This document shows, piece by piece, positions 5,413 through 13,042 of a stretch of 64,000 bases of DNA. Source of the stretch: Kangiella sp. TOML190 (GTDB lineage: Bacteria; Pseudomonadota; Gammaproteobacteria; Enterobacterales; Kangiellaceae); the NCBI RefSeq assembly GCF_023706045.1, contig NZ_BQYL01000001.1, forward strand, positions 2,276,001 through 2,340,000, written 5' to 3'. Below the pieces are notes generated by a model. It had not been told where the DNA came from, did not search any database, and was given only the letters and a program-made list of their open reading frames with translations. Each line of letters begins with the position of its first letter. Position 1 is the stretch's first letter. Position numbers and translations under genes: made by a program.

Positions 5413-8325
5413 CTATTCAGTTGTTTCACGCCATTTAGCAGTTTTAGTCTGTAGCAAGTCATCTAAGTCTACAGGAATAGTGCCTATTAAGAACTCACCA
5501 TCGTAGAAAGTGCTGCCGTCAGGTTTAACACCAGTTTGAATAACACCTAACAAACCATCAACAATTGAGCCTAAAGCAGTATCCATAGATCTGTCAAGAG
5601 AAGTAACAACACCATCATTATCAAAGAAGTTATCAACAATTGGGGTCGAGTCTGCAATTTTCATACCGTAAATTCTGTTTAACCCTGTAGGCGGTGTACA
5701 TACATCCGCACTTTGTTGCGGCGTGTAGGTTGTAAAGAATGTTCTTCCATTAAAGGTAGTTGAGTCAGACAAGATTTTTTCATTTAGATCAAGTGTTATA
5801 TACCAGCCCTTATCTCCATCAGCAAATAGCTCCTGTTGAGTTTTAAAGTTGCTAGATGTTGGATCCGTATTGTTATTTAGATCAGTACTATTAATAGTGG
5901 TGGTAAATGTTTTCGTTGCAATCGACTCATCATAAACTAAATGAAACCTATCGGTTGTGCCCGTATCCAAAGGATGCGCTCGGTATCCGCTACCAATCCC
6001 TATCATTGCAAAGATTTTCCCATCAAAACTATCAAAAACTATATCAGGTCTATTATAAAAACGATTGTTACCGCTAAACCCACTTAAATCAGCGACCTTA
6101 CCAGATTTAAAGTCAGAAGCACTACCGCTAAGAGGCATATCTACACGGTAGATTTTTCCTGAGATATCGGATATGTAGGCAGTGTCCAGAAACTCATCAT
6201 TATTACTATCGATAAAGGTGATGTCAGCAGGAACACTCGAATCTATAAAATTATTTAAAGAGGAAATATCTTTACCGAAGTCCTCGCCACTTCTCCACTG
6301 GAGAATATGGAAACTGTTACCTTTTTGGCCACCAGAAGTAGACTGATAGGTATAATCATCATTACGATCATCATAGCCCCCTCCAAACATAACTACTCTT
6401 CTGTTGCCATTATATTTTAAGCGTCCCACTACAGGCTTTGACCAAGTTTGTCCAAGGTTAGGAATTTCAGTTATACGCTCATTATTATAAAATAAAGGAA
6501 CGTTCGCAGCATCAACACCATCATTACCTATATCATCTCTAACAGTAAAGCGCATAATTGGCGCACCCGCCTTACTTACATCAAGAGCATAATAACGGTT
6601 TCCGCCTCGGCGCTCTCCAATATAGAGCATAGCTATGTCATTGTCAGGATTAGGTAATGCATCTACTGAATTATTTTTATTTCTATCTCGGATATAAACA
6701 GTGATATCACCGTCTAAGCCATAATCACGAAGATCTGGCGAAGATAAATCATAATTATTTTTCCAGTTCTTAACATTTTTAAACATTTGTCTTGGCATGA
6801 AAGACCAACGTAAATTACCTGTGCTAGGGTTTATCGCATGTAAGTAGCCTTGATTTGTGCCTACAAATACCGTTCTTTTATTAGCGTCATAATTTAAAAC
6901 CGTTGGTCTAGAATGAAGAGGATCACCAAATCGATTTATGGTTACATCTTCTTCAGAAGGTTCTATATTCCCGTTATTATTTAAATCATAATCAGTAACG
7001 ATTTGCTTTTCTGCTATCCATTTAAAATATTCTTTCGCTTCTGCCCTAGTGGTTCCAGTTCCAAATAATTCTTCAATTTGCGCATCAGATAACTGTGCTT
7101 CAAGCGCTTCATTAATTACATTTTTTGGGTTAGTGCTTAAGCCATTTGAAAATAAGTTTGAATAGACTAGGCCGCTATCATCAGATCTTGGGCCAGCCCC
7201 GCCATAAATAACATTATTACCATCTGTAGCTCCCCAGGCACTTGTTGCAGTATCTAAAAACTCACCTGTAGTTTGATCCACAGCAGGGCCACCAACATTA
7301 TCAGGTTGGGCCGTATCTTCTGATCGAATTTCACCCTCTTTAATATAATATTTCTTTAAATTACCTGCCCAAACATTACTCGCGGAAGGGCGATACATGG
7401 CTAGAAAAACCTCATTGCCATTGGTTAAACGATTACTCTGACTAATCGGAACGCTTGGTGCAACAAAACCCGCTGATTCAGTATCGGTATCAATTGCAGA
7501 CTGTAAGGCATCGATTAAACTCTGGGTATCATTAGCGGTGTTATAAGTACCGCCACCACGATTTTCAGCCATATCTTGTAGCCAACTGCTCGCGTTAGTA
7601 TCAAACAACGCTAGTGCAATTGTGCTTACCGCAATAGTAGACTGTGTATTGCCTGCCACCTGAGGCGTAGTAGAAATATATTCGGCCAAGTCTGACATAC
7701 AAGCTCGACCTGAGTTTGCGGTTGAACAATCATCAGGGACGCCATCATAGGCTCGAATGCCGTCTCTAACTGTGTCATTGAAACGTGTAGGCTGGCCATC
7801 AGTAATCAACACCATATTGTTCTTTAAGCTACAATTAGCTGTAATTGGGCTGGTAAAACCTGGTAAATCACCTCGAAAGTAGCGTGTTGCATCGTACATA
7901 GCACGACCTGTAGGCGTCGAACCAGCACCATCCAAGGCATTAATTTCAGTAATCAATCTTTGTCTTTGAGTCTCTCCTCCACCTAAGTCAAAGTCTAAGG
8001 CTCTCACTTCTTCGAGAATAACAGCAGTATCGCCACTATTAAAGCGCATGGCCCCGACCCTAGTGTTGTCCGGTAAACTATTTAAGAAGGCTGTAGTAGC
8101 CGCTTGTAAAACTTCCATTCGACTATCTTCGGCTGCAGTCGGATTTTGGTTATCCGCATAGGTTACCCAATCCATTGAGCCTGAGCGATCCAGTACCAAC
8201 ATAATATTTTGAGGCGTTGTTTGGCCGAAAAAAATCTCTGTGTCATCGCTTAAAACAGGTGCAGCCATAAAGACTCCTGTTAGCAATGACGTTATGAATA
8301 CTTTTAAAAAACTTGATAATTTCAT
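5413..8325 (-). CDS. pilY1: Type IV pilus tip adhesin / assembly protein PilY1
   Basis: A 970-residue secreted protein with an N-terminal signal peptide (about residues 1-26), then a von Willebrand A domain with a complete MIDAS start, D46-x-S48-x-S50. The C-terminal half is the PilY1 beta-propeller. It contains a calcium-loop-like segment YDLNNNGNIEPSEED and the FVGTNQGYLHAINPSTG blade that is characteristic of the family. Known PilY1 proteins cap the pilus with the minor pilins, bind surfaces and take part in mechanosensing; calcium binding in the propeller regulates twitching in Pseudomonas. It is smaller than the Pseudomonas protein (about 1160 residues), mainly through shorter linker regions. 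Cotranscribed with pilX and pilE. Confidence 0.93.
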   Translation of the reverse strand: MKLSSFLKVFITSLLTGVFMAAPVLSDDTEIFFGQTTPQNIMLVLDRSGSMDWVTYADNQNPTAAEDSRMEVLQAATTAFLNSLPDNTRVGAMRFNSGDTAVILEEVRALDFDLGGGETQRQRLITEINALDGAGSTPTGRAMYDATRYFRGDLPGFTSPITANCSLKNNMVLITDGQPTRFNDTVRDGIRAYDGVPDDCSTANSGRACMSDLAEYISTTPQVAGNTQSTIAVSTIALALFDTNASSWLQDMAENRGGGTYNTANDTQSLIDALQSAIDTDTESAGFVAPSVPISQSNRLTNGNEVFLAMYRPSASNVWAGNLKKYYIKEGEIRSEDTAQPDNVGGPAVDQTTGEFLDTATSAWGATDGNNVIYGGAGPRSDDSGLVYSNLFSNGLSTNPKNVINEALEAQLSDAQIEELFGTGTTRAEAKEYFKWIAEKQIVTDYDLNNNGNIEPSEEDVTINRFGDPLHSRPTVLNYDANKRTVFVGTNQGYLHAINPSTGNLRWSFMPRQMFKNVKNWKNNYDLSSPDLRDYGLDGDITVYIRDRNKNNSVDALPNPDNDIAMLYIGERRGGNRYYALDVSKAGAPIMRFTVRDDIGNDGVDAANVPLFYNNERITEIPNLGQTWSKPVVGRLKYNGNRRVVMFGGGYDDRNDDYTYQSTSGGQKGNSFHILQWRSGEDFGKDISSLNNFIDSSVPADITFIDSNNDEFLDTAYISDISGKIYRVDMPLSGSASDFKSGKVADLSGFSGNNRFYNRPDIVFDSFDGKIFAMIGIGSGYRAHPLDTGTTDRFHLVYDESIATKTFTTTINSTDLNNNTDPTSSNFKTQQELFADGDKGWYITLDLNEKILSDSTTFNGRTFFTTYTPQQSADVCTPPTGLNRIYGMKIADSTPIVDNFFDNDGVVTSLDRSMDTALGSIVDGLLGVIQTGVKPDGSTFYDGEFLIGTIPVDLDDLLQTKTAKWRETTE

Positions 8326-8351
8326 AATCTGTTCCTTAATATTTTATCCGG

Positions 8352-8906
8352 TTATAAACAAGAGGCTAGAGGAGTAGTAGCCCATTGGTTAATGTTTGTT
8401 TTGGAGTCATCGGCTGAATCTACACCATCATTGTCGTAATCTAGAAACCCAGTTCCAACTAATTCAACAGCATGACATTTAATCCCTGCACCAGCTCCTG
8501 CAGAATAACCTTGACAGAGACTTGCATCCGCACATCCACGATAGAAAGTTCTCGTATAAGCCGAAATACCAGACTCAAAACTTGTGGTACATGTTGCCAA
8601 TGGCTTACCTTGACCATCAATACATGTTTTGTAACCTGTATTATGGTTCCTAAAATTGTTATTAGTATTAGTAACTACGGCGATAGCATTATTCCAAACC
8701 ACAATATCTTCTCTTAAACTACCAAGAACCGCATTGTTTGCACTTTGCGCCGCATGGAAAGTAACACTCTTTTCTTGGATATTAATCGCCTGTTTTTCGG
8801 AGAGAATCCCTGAGCGCATAATTGCTAAACCAACGACGGTAAGTGCAACAAAAAGCAGCATTGTCATCAACAAAGAAAAACCTTTTTGGTTAGACATCAT
8901 ATTCAT
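8352..8906 (-). CDS. pilX: Minor pilin PilX
   Basis: A 184-residue protein beginning with a prepilin-like leader (MNMMSNQKG/FSLLM) and a long hydrophobic helix. The Glu normally found at position +5 of the mature protein is replaced by Met, a feature known for the related GspK-type pseudopilins that sit at the very tip. PilX-like proteins have the same leader followed by an alpha-helix of the form GLAIMRSGILSEKQA. Four or more Cys lie in the C-terminal domain. Its position between pilW and pilY1 supports the name; sequence alone would only say minor pilin. Confidence 0.85.
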   Translation of the reverse strand: MNMMSNQKGFSLLMTMLLFVALTVVGLAIMRSGILSEKQAINIQEKSVTFHAAQSANNAVLGSLREDIVVWNNAIAVVTNTNNNFRNHNTGYKTCIDGQGKPLATCTTSFESGISAYTRTFYRGCADASLCQGYSAGAGAGIKCHAVELVGTGFLDYDNDGVDSADDSKTNINQWATTPLASCL

Positions 8907-8915
8907 AAAAAACCT

Positions 8916-9650
8916 TTATACACCTATTAATAAAGTTGACTGCCTATTTAAAATCGGGACTGTGGCTGAAAATACTCTTCTGAGTTTTTTATCAGTAAAG
9001 TCAAAATCCGTATCAAATAATTTTAAGGTCTGGTTTCTGCCATCGGGTAAAGAATTTTCCGTGCTGATGATCAATCCAAATCTTACCGTGATGATCTTAG
9101 AGCGATCAGTTACACCACTTAGCGGAACATAATCAACACCAACACCATTATAAAAACCATACTCAACTTGAAAATTATCCACGTTATCAATAAGCGCCAC
9201 GTTATTACAAACTAATGAGCCGTTTACTATCTGGTATCTATTCGTTATACGCGCCCCACCAGCTACTGCCACACCATTACAATCAGCGGCATCAGTACCA
9301 TCAGTGCGACAGTCATTACGAGCTATAGAGCTGTCACACGATTCGAAACTAACAGCAATAACATCTGCAACAGTGCCTCCACCATCACTTGACGCAGTAG
9401 TTATAGAATTATCTAAACCAAAAATCTCAGTATTTGAATCGTTAACCCAACCGGTCTTCTGAATATCATTTTTTAAAACAAGTAGAGCTAGCTGAGCATC
9501 ATTCTGAATATTAATAGAGCCTTCGTTGACTACATTAGTCTGTTTAGTAGAAAGATAAATTGTAATAGTCGCACCAAGAATAATAAGAGATAAAGTTATT
9601 CCTACTAGCAACTCAACTAACGTCATACCCGATATGTTTTTTTTCATCAT
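8916..9650 (-). CDS. pilW: Minor pilin PilW
   Basis: A 244-residue prepilin with cleavage site SG/MTLVELLVG (Glu+5 present) and the PilW-type continuation DAQLALLVLKNDIQKTGW, where the Gly-Trp (G[WY]) is shared by the family. I place the start at the ATG at 9650, which follows the AGGA of the pilV stop region. A more upstream ATG at 9680 would add ten residues and overlap pilV by 20 bases without a clear ribosome site. It is part of the pilus initiation (priming) complex with PilV, PilX, FimU and PilY1. Confidence 0.88.
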   Translation of the reverse strand: MMKKNISGMTLVELLVGITLSLIILGATITIYLSTKQTNVVNEGSINIQNDAQLALLVLKNDIQKTGWVNDSNTEIFGLDNSITTASSDGGGTVADVIAVSFESCDSSIARNDCRTDGTDAADCNGVAVAGGARITNRYQIVNGSLVCNNVALIDNVDNFQVEYGFYNGVGVDYVPLSGVTDRSKIITVRFGLIISTENSLPDGRNQTLKLFDTDFDFTDKKLRRVFSATVPILNRQSTLLIGV

Positions 9651-9660
9651 TTGCGTGGTC

Positions 9661-10263
9661 CTATGGAATAATATCGACAATTACGCACGAAAATCTGCTG
9701 TCGTTGATAACATTAATTTTGGTGCTACAGGCATTTGTGCCGTCATCGTAAGTATCAGTACCGTCTACATCAGCTCTAGAAGTCGGAGCCCAAGCCACGT
9801 ACATCTTATACCTAGAACCATTACTACAGTTATCACCATCACCGCCATTATTATCGAAGCATGCAGCTCCCATACGCGCTTCCGCAACTCCTGAATCAAA
9901 AAGCTTAATGCAGGAGCTTTCCTTGTTATAAGTCGCTAACGCATCATCAGCACAGTTTCCTGTGCATGTTAAAGTTGGCCTAGCTGCCGGAGGTGCAAAG
10001 TTACACCATTCATCAAAGCTACCAGAAGCGTTATCACTGACGTAAACGTTATTTGCATCACCAGCTATAAACTCGCTATTTGCACGCATTTTTGATGTAG
10101 CCTCTTCAATAACCGAAATGGCTTGACTACGAAAATAACTTTCTTGAGTAACGTTTACAGTTTTCACCTGCAAAGCAGCATAAGCTAGCATGCCAATCGC
10201 CACCACCAAGATGGTTATTAAAACTTCAATTAAAGCTAAACCTTGATTTTTTAAATTATTCAT
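9661..10263 (-). CDS. pilV: Minor pilin PilV
   Basis: A 200-residue prepilin with site QG/LALIEVLI (Glu+5 present) and the PilV-typical GMLAYAALQVKTV continuation. The globular part is Cys-rich (about nine Cys), suggesting disulfides in the periplasm. It lies between fimU and pilW, as in Pseudomonas. Tight spacing on both sides indicates one transcript. Confidence 0.88.
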   Translation of the reverse strand: MNNLKNQGLALIEVLITILVVAIGMLAYAALQVKTVNVTQESYFRSQAISVIEEATSKMRANSEFIAGDANNVYVSDNASGSFDEWCNFAPPAARPTLTCTGNCADDALATYNKESSCIKLFDSGVAEARMGAACFDNNGGDGDNCSNGSRYKMYVAWAPTSRADVDGTDTYDDGTNACSTKINVINDSRFSCVIVDIIP

Positions 10264-10293
10264 TTAACTAACCTTTAAACCGAGTGTAAGCAC

Positions 10294-10788
10294 CTATACA
10301 GAGCATGCAGTATCAATTTTTTGAACTTTAGCACTACCAGAAATCGACAAAACAACTTTTCGACCTTTACCATTATCATCACAAAAAGTAACACCATCAT
10401 TATTTCCCCAAGGATTAGGAGCCGCCACAAAACCATTGGTATTAAACGTTACAGTTCCTTTGCTACCGCTAGATGATGAGGTTAAAAAATTATTAAAAGC
10501 ATTCCGATCAAGAACCGTATCGTTATTACTTGTAACTGTCACCGTCCAACCATTAATCCAAGAACCAGCTTTGGGAGCTAAAGTCACTTGAGAGCGATTC
10601 TTTATCGCCTCACTTCGTGCAGAGCTAATCGCCCCTAACAGTTCATTTGCCGTACCTGTCAAACGATTCGCTTTAATCAGGCTATCAAACGACGGTACTG
10701 CAATAGCCGCTAAAATAGCGACCAAAGAAATCGTTACCATCAATTCGATTAATGTAAATCCCTTTGTGTTAGGACTGTTCAAGTTCAT
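10294..10788 (-). CDS. fimU: Minor pilin FimU/GspH family (FimT-like)
   Basis: A 164-residue prepilin: NTKG/FTLIELMVTISLVAILAAIAVPSF at the N terminus, then the GspH/FimT domain with the conserved ELLGAISSARSEAIKNRSQVTL segment. I choose the ATG at 10788, preceded by GGGGAA, giving a short normal leader. An ATG further upstream (10872) would add 28 unrelated residues. It is the first gene of the pil cluster, adjacent to ispH exactly as in Pseudomonas, and would sit near the top of the pilus tip complex. Either of the names FimU or FimT would fit by sequence. Confidence 0.86.
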   Translation of the reverse strand: MNLNSPNTKGFTLIELMVTISLVAILAAIAVPSFDSLIKANRLTGTANELLGAISSARSEAIKNRSQVTLAPKAGSWINGWTVTVTSNNDTVLDRNAFNNFLTSSSSGSKGTVTFNTNGFVAAPNPWGNNDGVTFCDDNGKGRKVVLSISGSAKVQKIDTACSV

Positions 10789-10823
10789 AAATTCCCCACT
10801 TTTTTGATATCTATAATCTACTT

Positions 10824-10845
10824 GGATGCCCAAAGAAAGGCATCC
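10824..10845. promoter_or_regulatory. Inverted repeat in the 5' leader of the pilus operon
   Basis: GGATGCC - 8 bases - GGCATCC forms a 7-bp hairpin 36 bases upstream of the fimU start. It has no T-run, so it is not a terminator. It could stabilise the transcript or be an operator; neither is shown. Confidence 0.4.
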
Positions 10846-10880
10846 TAAGAACGACAAAAGGTTTAATTTCACCGATAAGT

Positions 10881-10909
10881 GGTTAATTAAAGTTGATAAT
10901 TTCTGTCAA
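10881..10909 (-). promoter_or_regulatory. Possible promoter of fimU-pilVWXY1E
   Basis: The minus strand has a perfect TTGACA (10904-10909) and 17 bases later TTAACC (10881-10886), a poor -10. The rest of the 264-base gap to ispH shows no gene. The promoter call is tentative. Confidence 0.35.
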
Positions 10910-11052
10910 ATCAAGAGGTTATAAGCGGAAATTGACGGTAGATGAGATGAACTTCATAAAAAAACAGGCTTTGGGTGATAAGTTGCTTATCTTTATTTTC
11001 TTACGTATTCGGCCTGCTAAATTAGCTTTATAAAATTGCTTTTGCTGTAAAT

Positions 11053-11982
11053 TTATCTGAGTTCTGATGGCAATACAAAAACGATGCTTTCTTTAACGCC
11101 ATCATATTCTAGGGGTTTAGTTCCACCATTTTGTTCAAGAAAATCAATCACTTCCTTGACTAAAACCTCAGGAGCAGAAGCACCGGCTGTAACCCCGACA
11201 CGACTAACGCCTTCCAGCCACTCAGCTTGGATCTCGGTTGCATTGTTTATCAAGTAAGACTGGCGGCCTTCGGTAACCGCTAATTCTTGTAACCGCGAGG
11301 AATTAGAAGAATTTTGAGCACCAACCACTAAAATTAGTTCGCAATTTTTAGCCAGCTGCTTAACCGCATCTTGGCGATTTTGGGTGGCATAGCAAATATC
11401 GTCTTTTTTAGGGCCGTTTATGCTGGGAAATTTTACCTTCAAAGCTTCAACGATTTTCTGGGTATCATCGACTGACAAGGTAGTTTGGGAAACATAAAAC
11501 AGTTTATCCGCATCCATCACCTCAAGCCGCTCTACGTCCTGAATATCTTCAACCAAATAAATTCCACGTTCGGCATTGTCATATTGCCCCATAGTGCCTT
11601 CTACTTCTGGATGACCTTTATGGCCAATGAGAATACACTCCTCATCGCGGCGACTGTGTCGCGCCACTTCCATATGAACCTTGGTTACTAACGGACAAGT
11701 CGCATCAAACACCTTTAAATTTCGTGCTTTTGCATCTTTTCGTACTTGCTGGGAAACGCCATGAGCGCTAAAAATCAAGGTGCTGTCTCTTGGCACTTCG
11801 TTTAAATCTTCGATAAAAACCGCACCTTTTTCACGCAGACCATCGACCACAAATTTGTTGTGCACCACTTCGTGTTTAACATAAATCGGGGCGCCAAATA
11901 GTTCCAAAGCTCGGTTAACGATTTCAATAGCGCGGTCAACGCCGGCACAAAAACCACGAGGGTTAGCTAATACGATTTCCAT
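11053..11982 (-). CDS. ispH: 4-hydroxy-3-methylbut-2-enyl diphosphate reductase
   Basis: IspH (LytB) carries out the last step of the non-mevalonate pathway, reducing HMBPP to IPP and DMAPP with a [4Fe-4S] cluster. The three cluster cysteines are present at the expected places: Cys12 in [10 protein letters not shown], the Cys of [11 protein letters not shown] near residue 96 and that of [10 protein letters not shown] near residue 197. The catalytic-pocket EEC-type segment and C-terminal TAGASAPE are also present. It has 309 residues, normal length. It is the last gene of ribF-ileS-lspA-fkpB-ispH. Confidence 0.97.
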   Translation of the reverse strand: MEIVLANPRGFCAGVDRAIEIVNRALELFGAPIYVKHEVVHNKFVVDGLREKGAVFIEDLNEVPRDSTLIFSAHGVSQQVRKDAKARNLKVFDATCPLVTKVHMEVARHSRRDEECILIGHKGHPEVEGTMGQYDNAERGIYLVEDIQDVERLEVMDADKLFYVSQTTLSVDDTQKIVEALKVKFPSINGPKKDDICYATQNRQDAVKQLAKNCELILVVGAQNSSNSSRLQELAVTEGRQSYLINNATEIQAEWLEGVSRVGVTAGASAPEVLVKEVIDFLEQNGGTKPLEYDGVKESIVFVLPSELR

Positions 11983-12045
11983 AACAACTTCTCGGTTTTA
12001 GCGTTAGGTTGAAACCCTAATCGCCAGCAAATACCTATTTAAATT

Positions 12046-12474
12046 CTATCGAATTTCTAAAACTTCGACTTCTAAAACAATCTCTTGATCGGAAAGCGGA
12101 TGATTAAAATCCACCGTAACCGAGTGACCTTTAAGCTCCCGGATCATACCAGGTAAGCTGCCACCACCCATTTGTTCAAAGGCGATAATTGCGCCCTCTT
12201 CCAGCTTCACATCCACCGGAAACTGGTTAATATCCATAAAGTGGATATTGTCAGGATTGACTGGCCCAAACAGATCGGAACCCGCCAATTCGAACTTCTT
12301 GGTCTGCCCTGACTCCATCCCCAAGAGTTGTGACTCTAAGCTGTCGGTTAAACTGCCATCGCCAAACACAAACCATACGGGCTTGCCATCAACTCGGGTC
12401 GAATCCGCCGCCGAACCATCCTTTAATAATACATTAAAATGAACCAGAGCTTTGGAGTCTTTTTTAATGGTCAT
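12046..12474 (-). CDS. fkpB: FKBP-type peptidyl-prolyl isomerase, SlpA family
   Basis: A 142-residue FKBP of the SlpA type: N-terminal FKBP strands (ALVHFNVLLKDG), an inserted flap (insert-in-flap chaperone domain) with FFEGPVNPDNIHFMDINQFP-like sequence, and the HPLSDQEIVLEVEVLEI C-terminal signature. It acts as a cytoplasmic prolyl isomerase and chaperone. It starts three bases after the lspA stop, in the order lspA-fkpB-ispH that is conserved across gammaproteobacteria. Confidence 0.92.
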   Translation of the reverse strand: MTIKKDSKALVHFNVLLKDGSAADSTRVDGKPVWFVFGDGSLTDSLESQLLGMESGQTKKFELAGSDLFGPVNPDNIHFMDINQFPVDVKLEEGAIIAFEQMGGGSLPGMIRELKGHSVTVDFNHPLSDQEIVLEVEVLEIR

Positions 12475-12477
12475 GGT

Positions 12478-13011
12478 TTAGTCCAGATCTTTTTTTTGCT
12501 TTTTAGTGGCGTTTTCAGGATTTTTAAAGGCATCGATTAATAATAAACCCACCCCAATAAGGATCACGCTATCGGCAATATTAAAAGTCGGCCAATGATA
12601 ACCATCTTTGGCCAGATACCAATCAATAAAATCAATCACATAACCGTAAGCCACCCGATCATAAAGGTTACCTAGAGCACCACTTAACACCAGCGCCATA
12701 CCGATATTTTGCAGCTTTTTCTCCGCCGGCGTGCGTCGCAGCCAAACCAATAATAAAATACTGATGCCGCTAGCGATAGCGGTAAAAAACCAGCGCTGCC
12801 AACCATCTTGATCACCTAAAAAGCTGAATGCTGCGCCATAGTTGTAAGCAAGATTTAGATCGAAATGCGGCATCACCTCGACAATCGGCCCGTCAAATAC
12901 TGGCGCTAAATTAGCATCGGCCCATAACTTGGTTGCTTGATCGAGTGCTAGGAAAATAATCGTGATCCAGAGCCAAACCCAACCCGATTGCTTAATGCTT
13001 AATTTGCTCAT
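12478..13011 (-). CDS. lspA: Lipoprotein signal peptidase (signal peptidase II)
   Basis: LspA cleaves signal peptides of diacylglyceryl-modified prolipoproteins in the inner membrane. The 177-residue protein has four predicted membrane helices. Its aspartyl-protease dyad is in NLYDRVAYGYVIDFIDW, with the first Asp in NLYDR and the second in the DFIDW segment. The N-terminal NLAYNYGAAFSFL motif is also present. It lies between ileS and fkpB. Confidence 0.96.
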   Translation of the reverse strand: MSKLSIKQSGWVWLWITIIFLALDQATKLWADANLAPVFDGPIVEVMPHFDLNLAYNYGAAFSFLGDQDGWQRWFFTAIASGISILLLVWLRRTPAEKKLQNIGMALVLSGALGNLYDRVAYGYVIDFIDWYLAKDGYHWPTFNIADSVILIGVGLLLIDAFKNPENATKKQKKDLD

Positions 13012-13042
13012 AACACATTAAAACCCTTTTATTTTATGTAAA

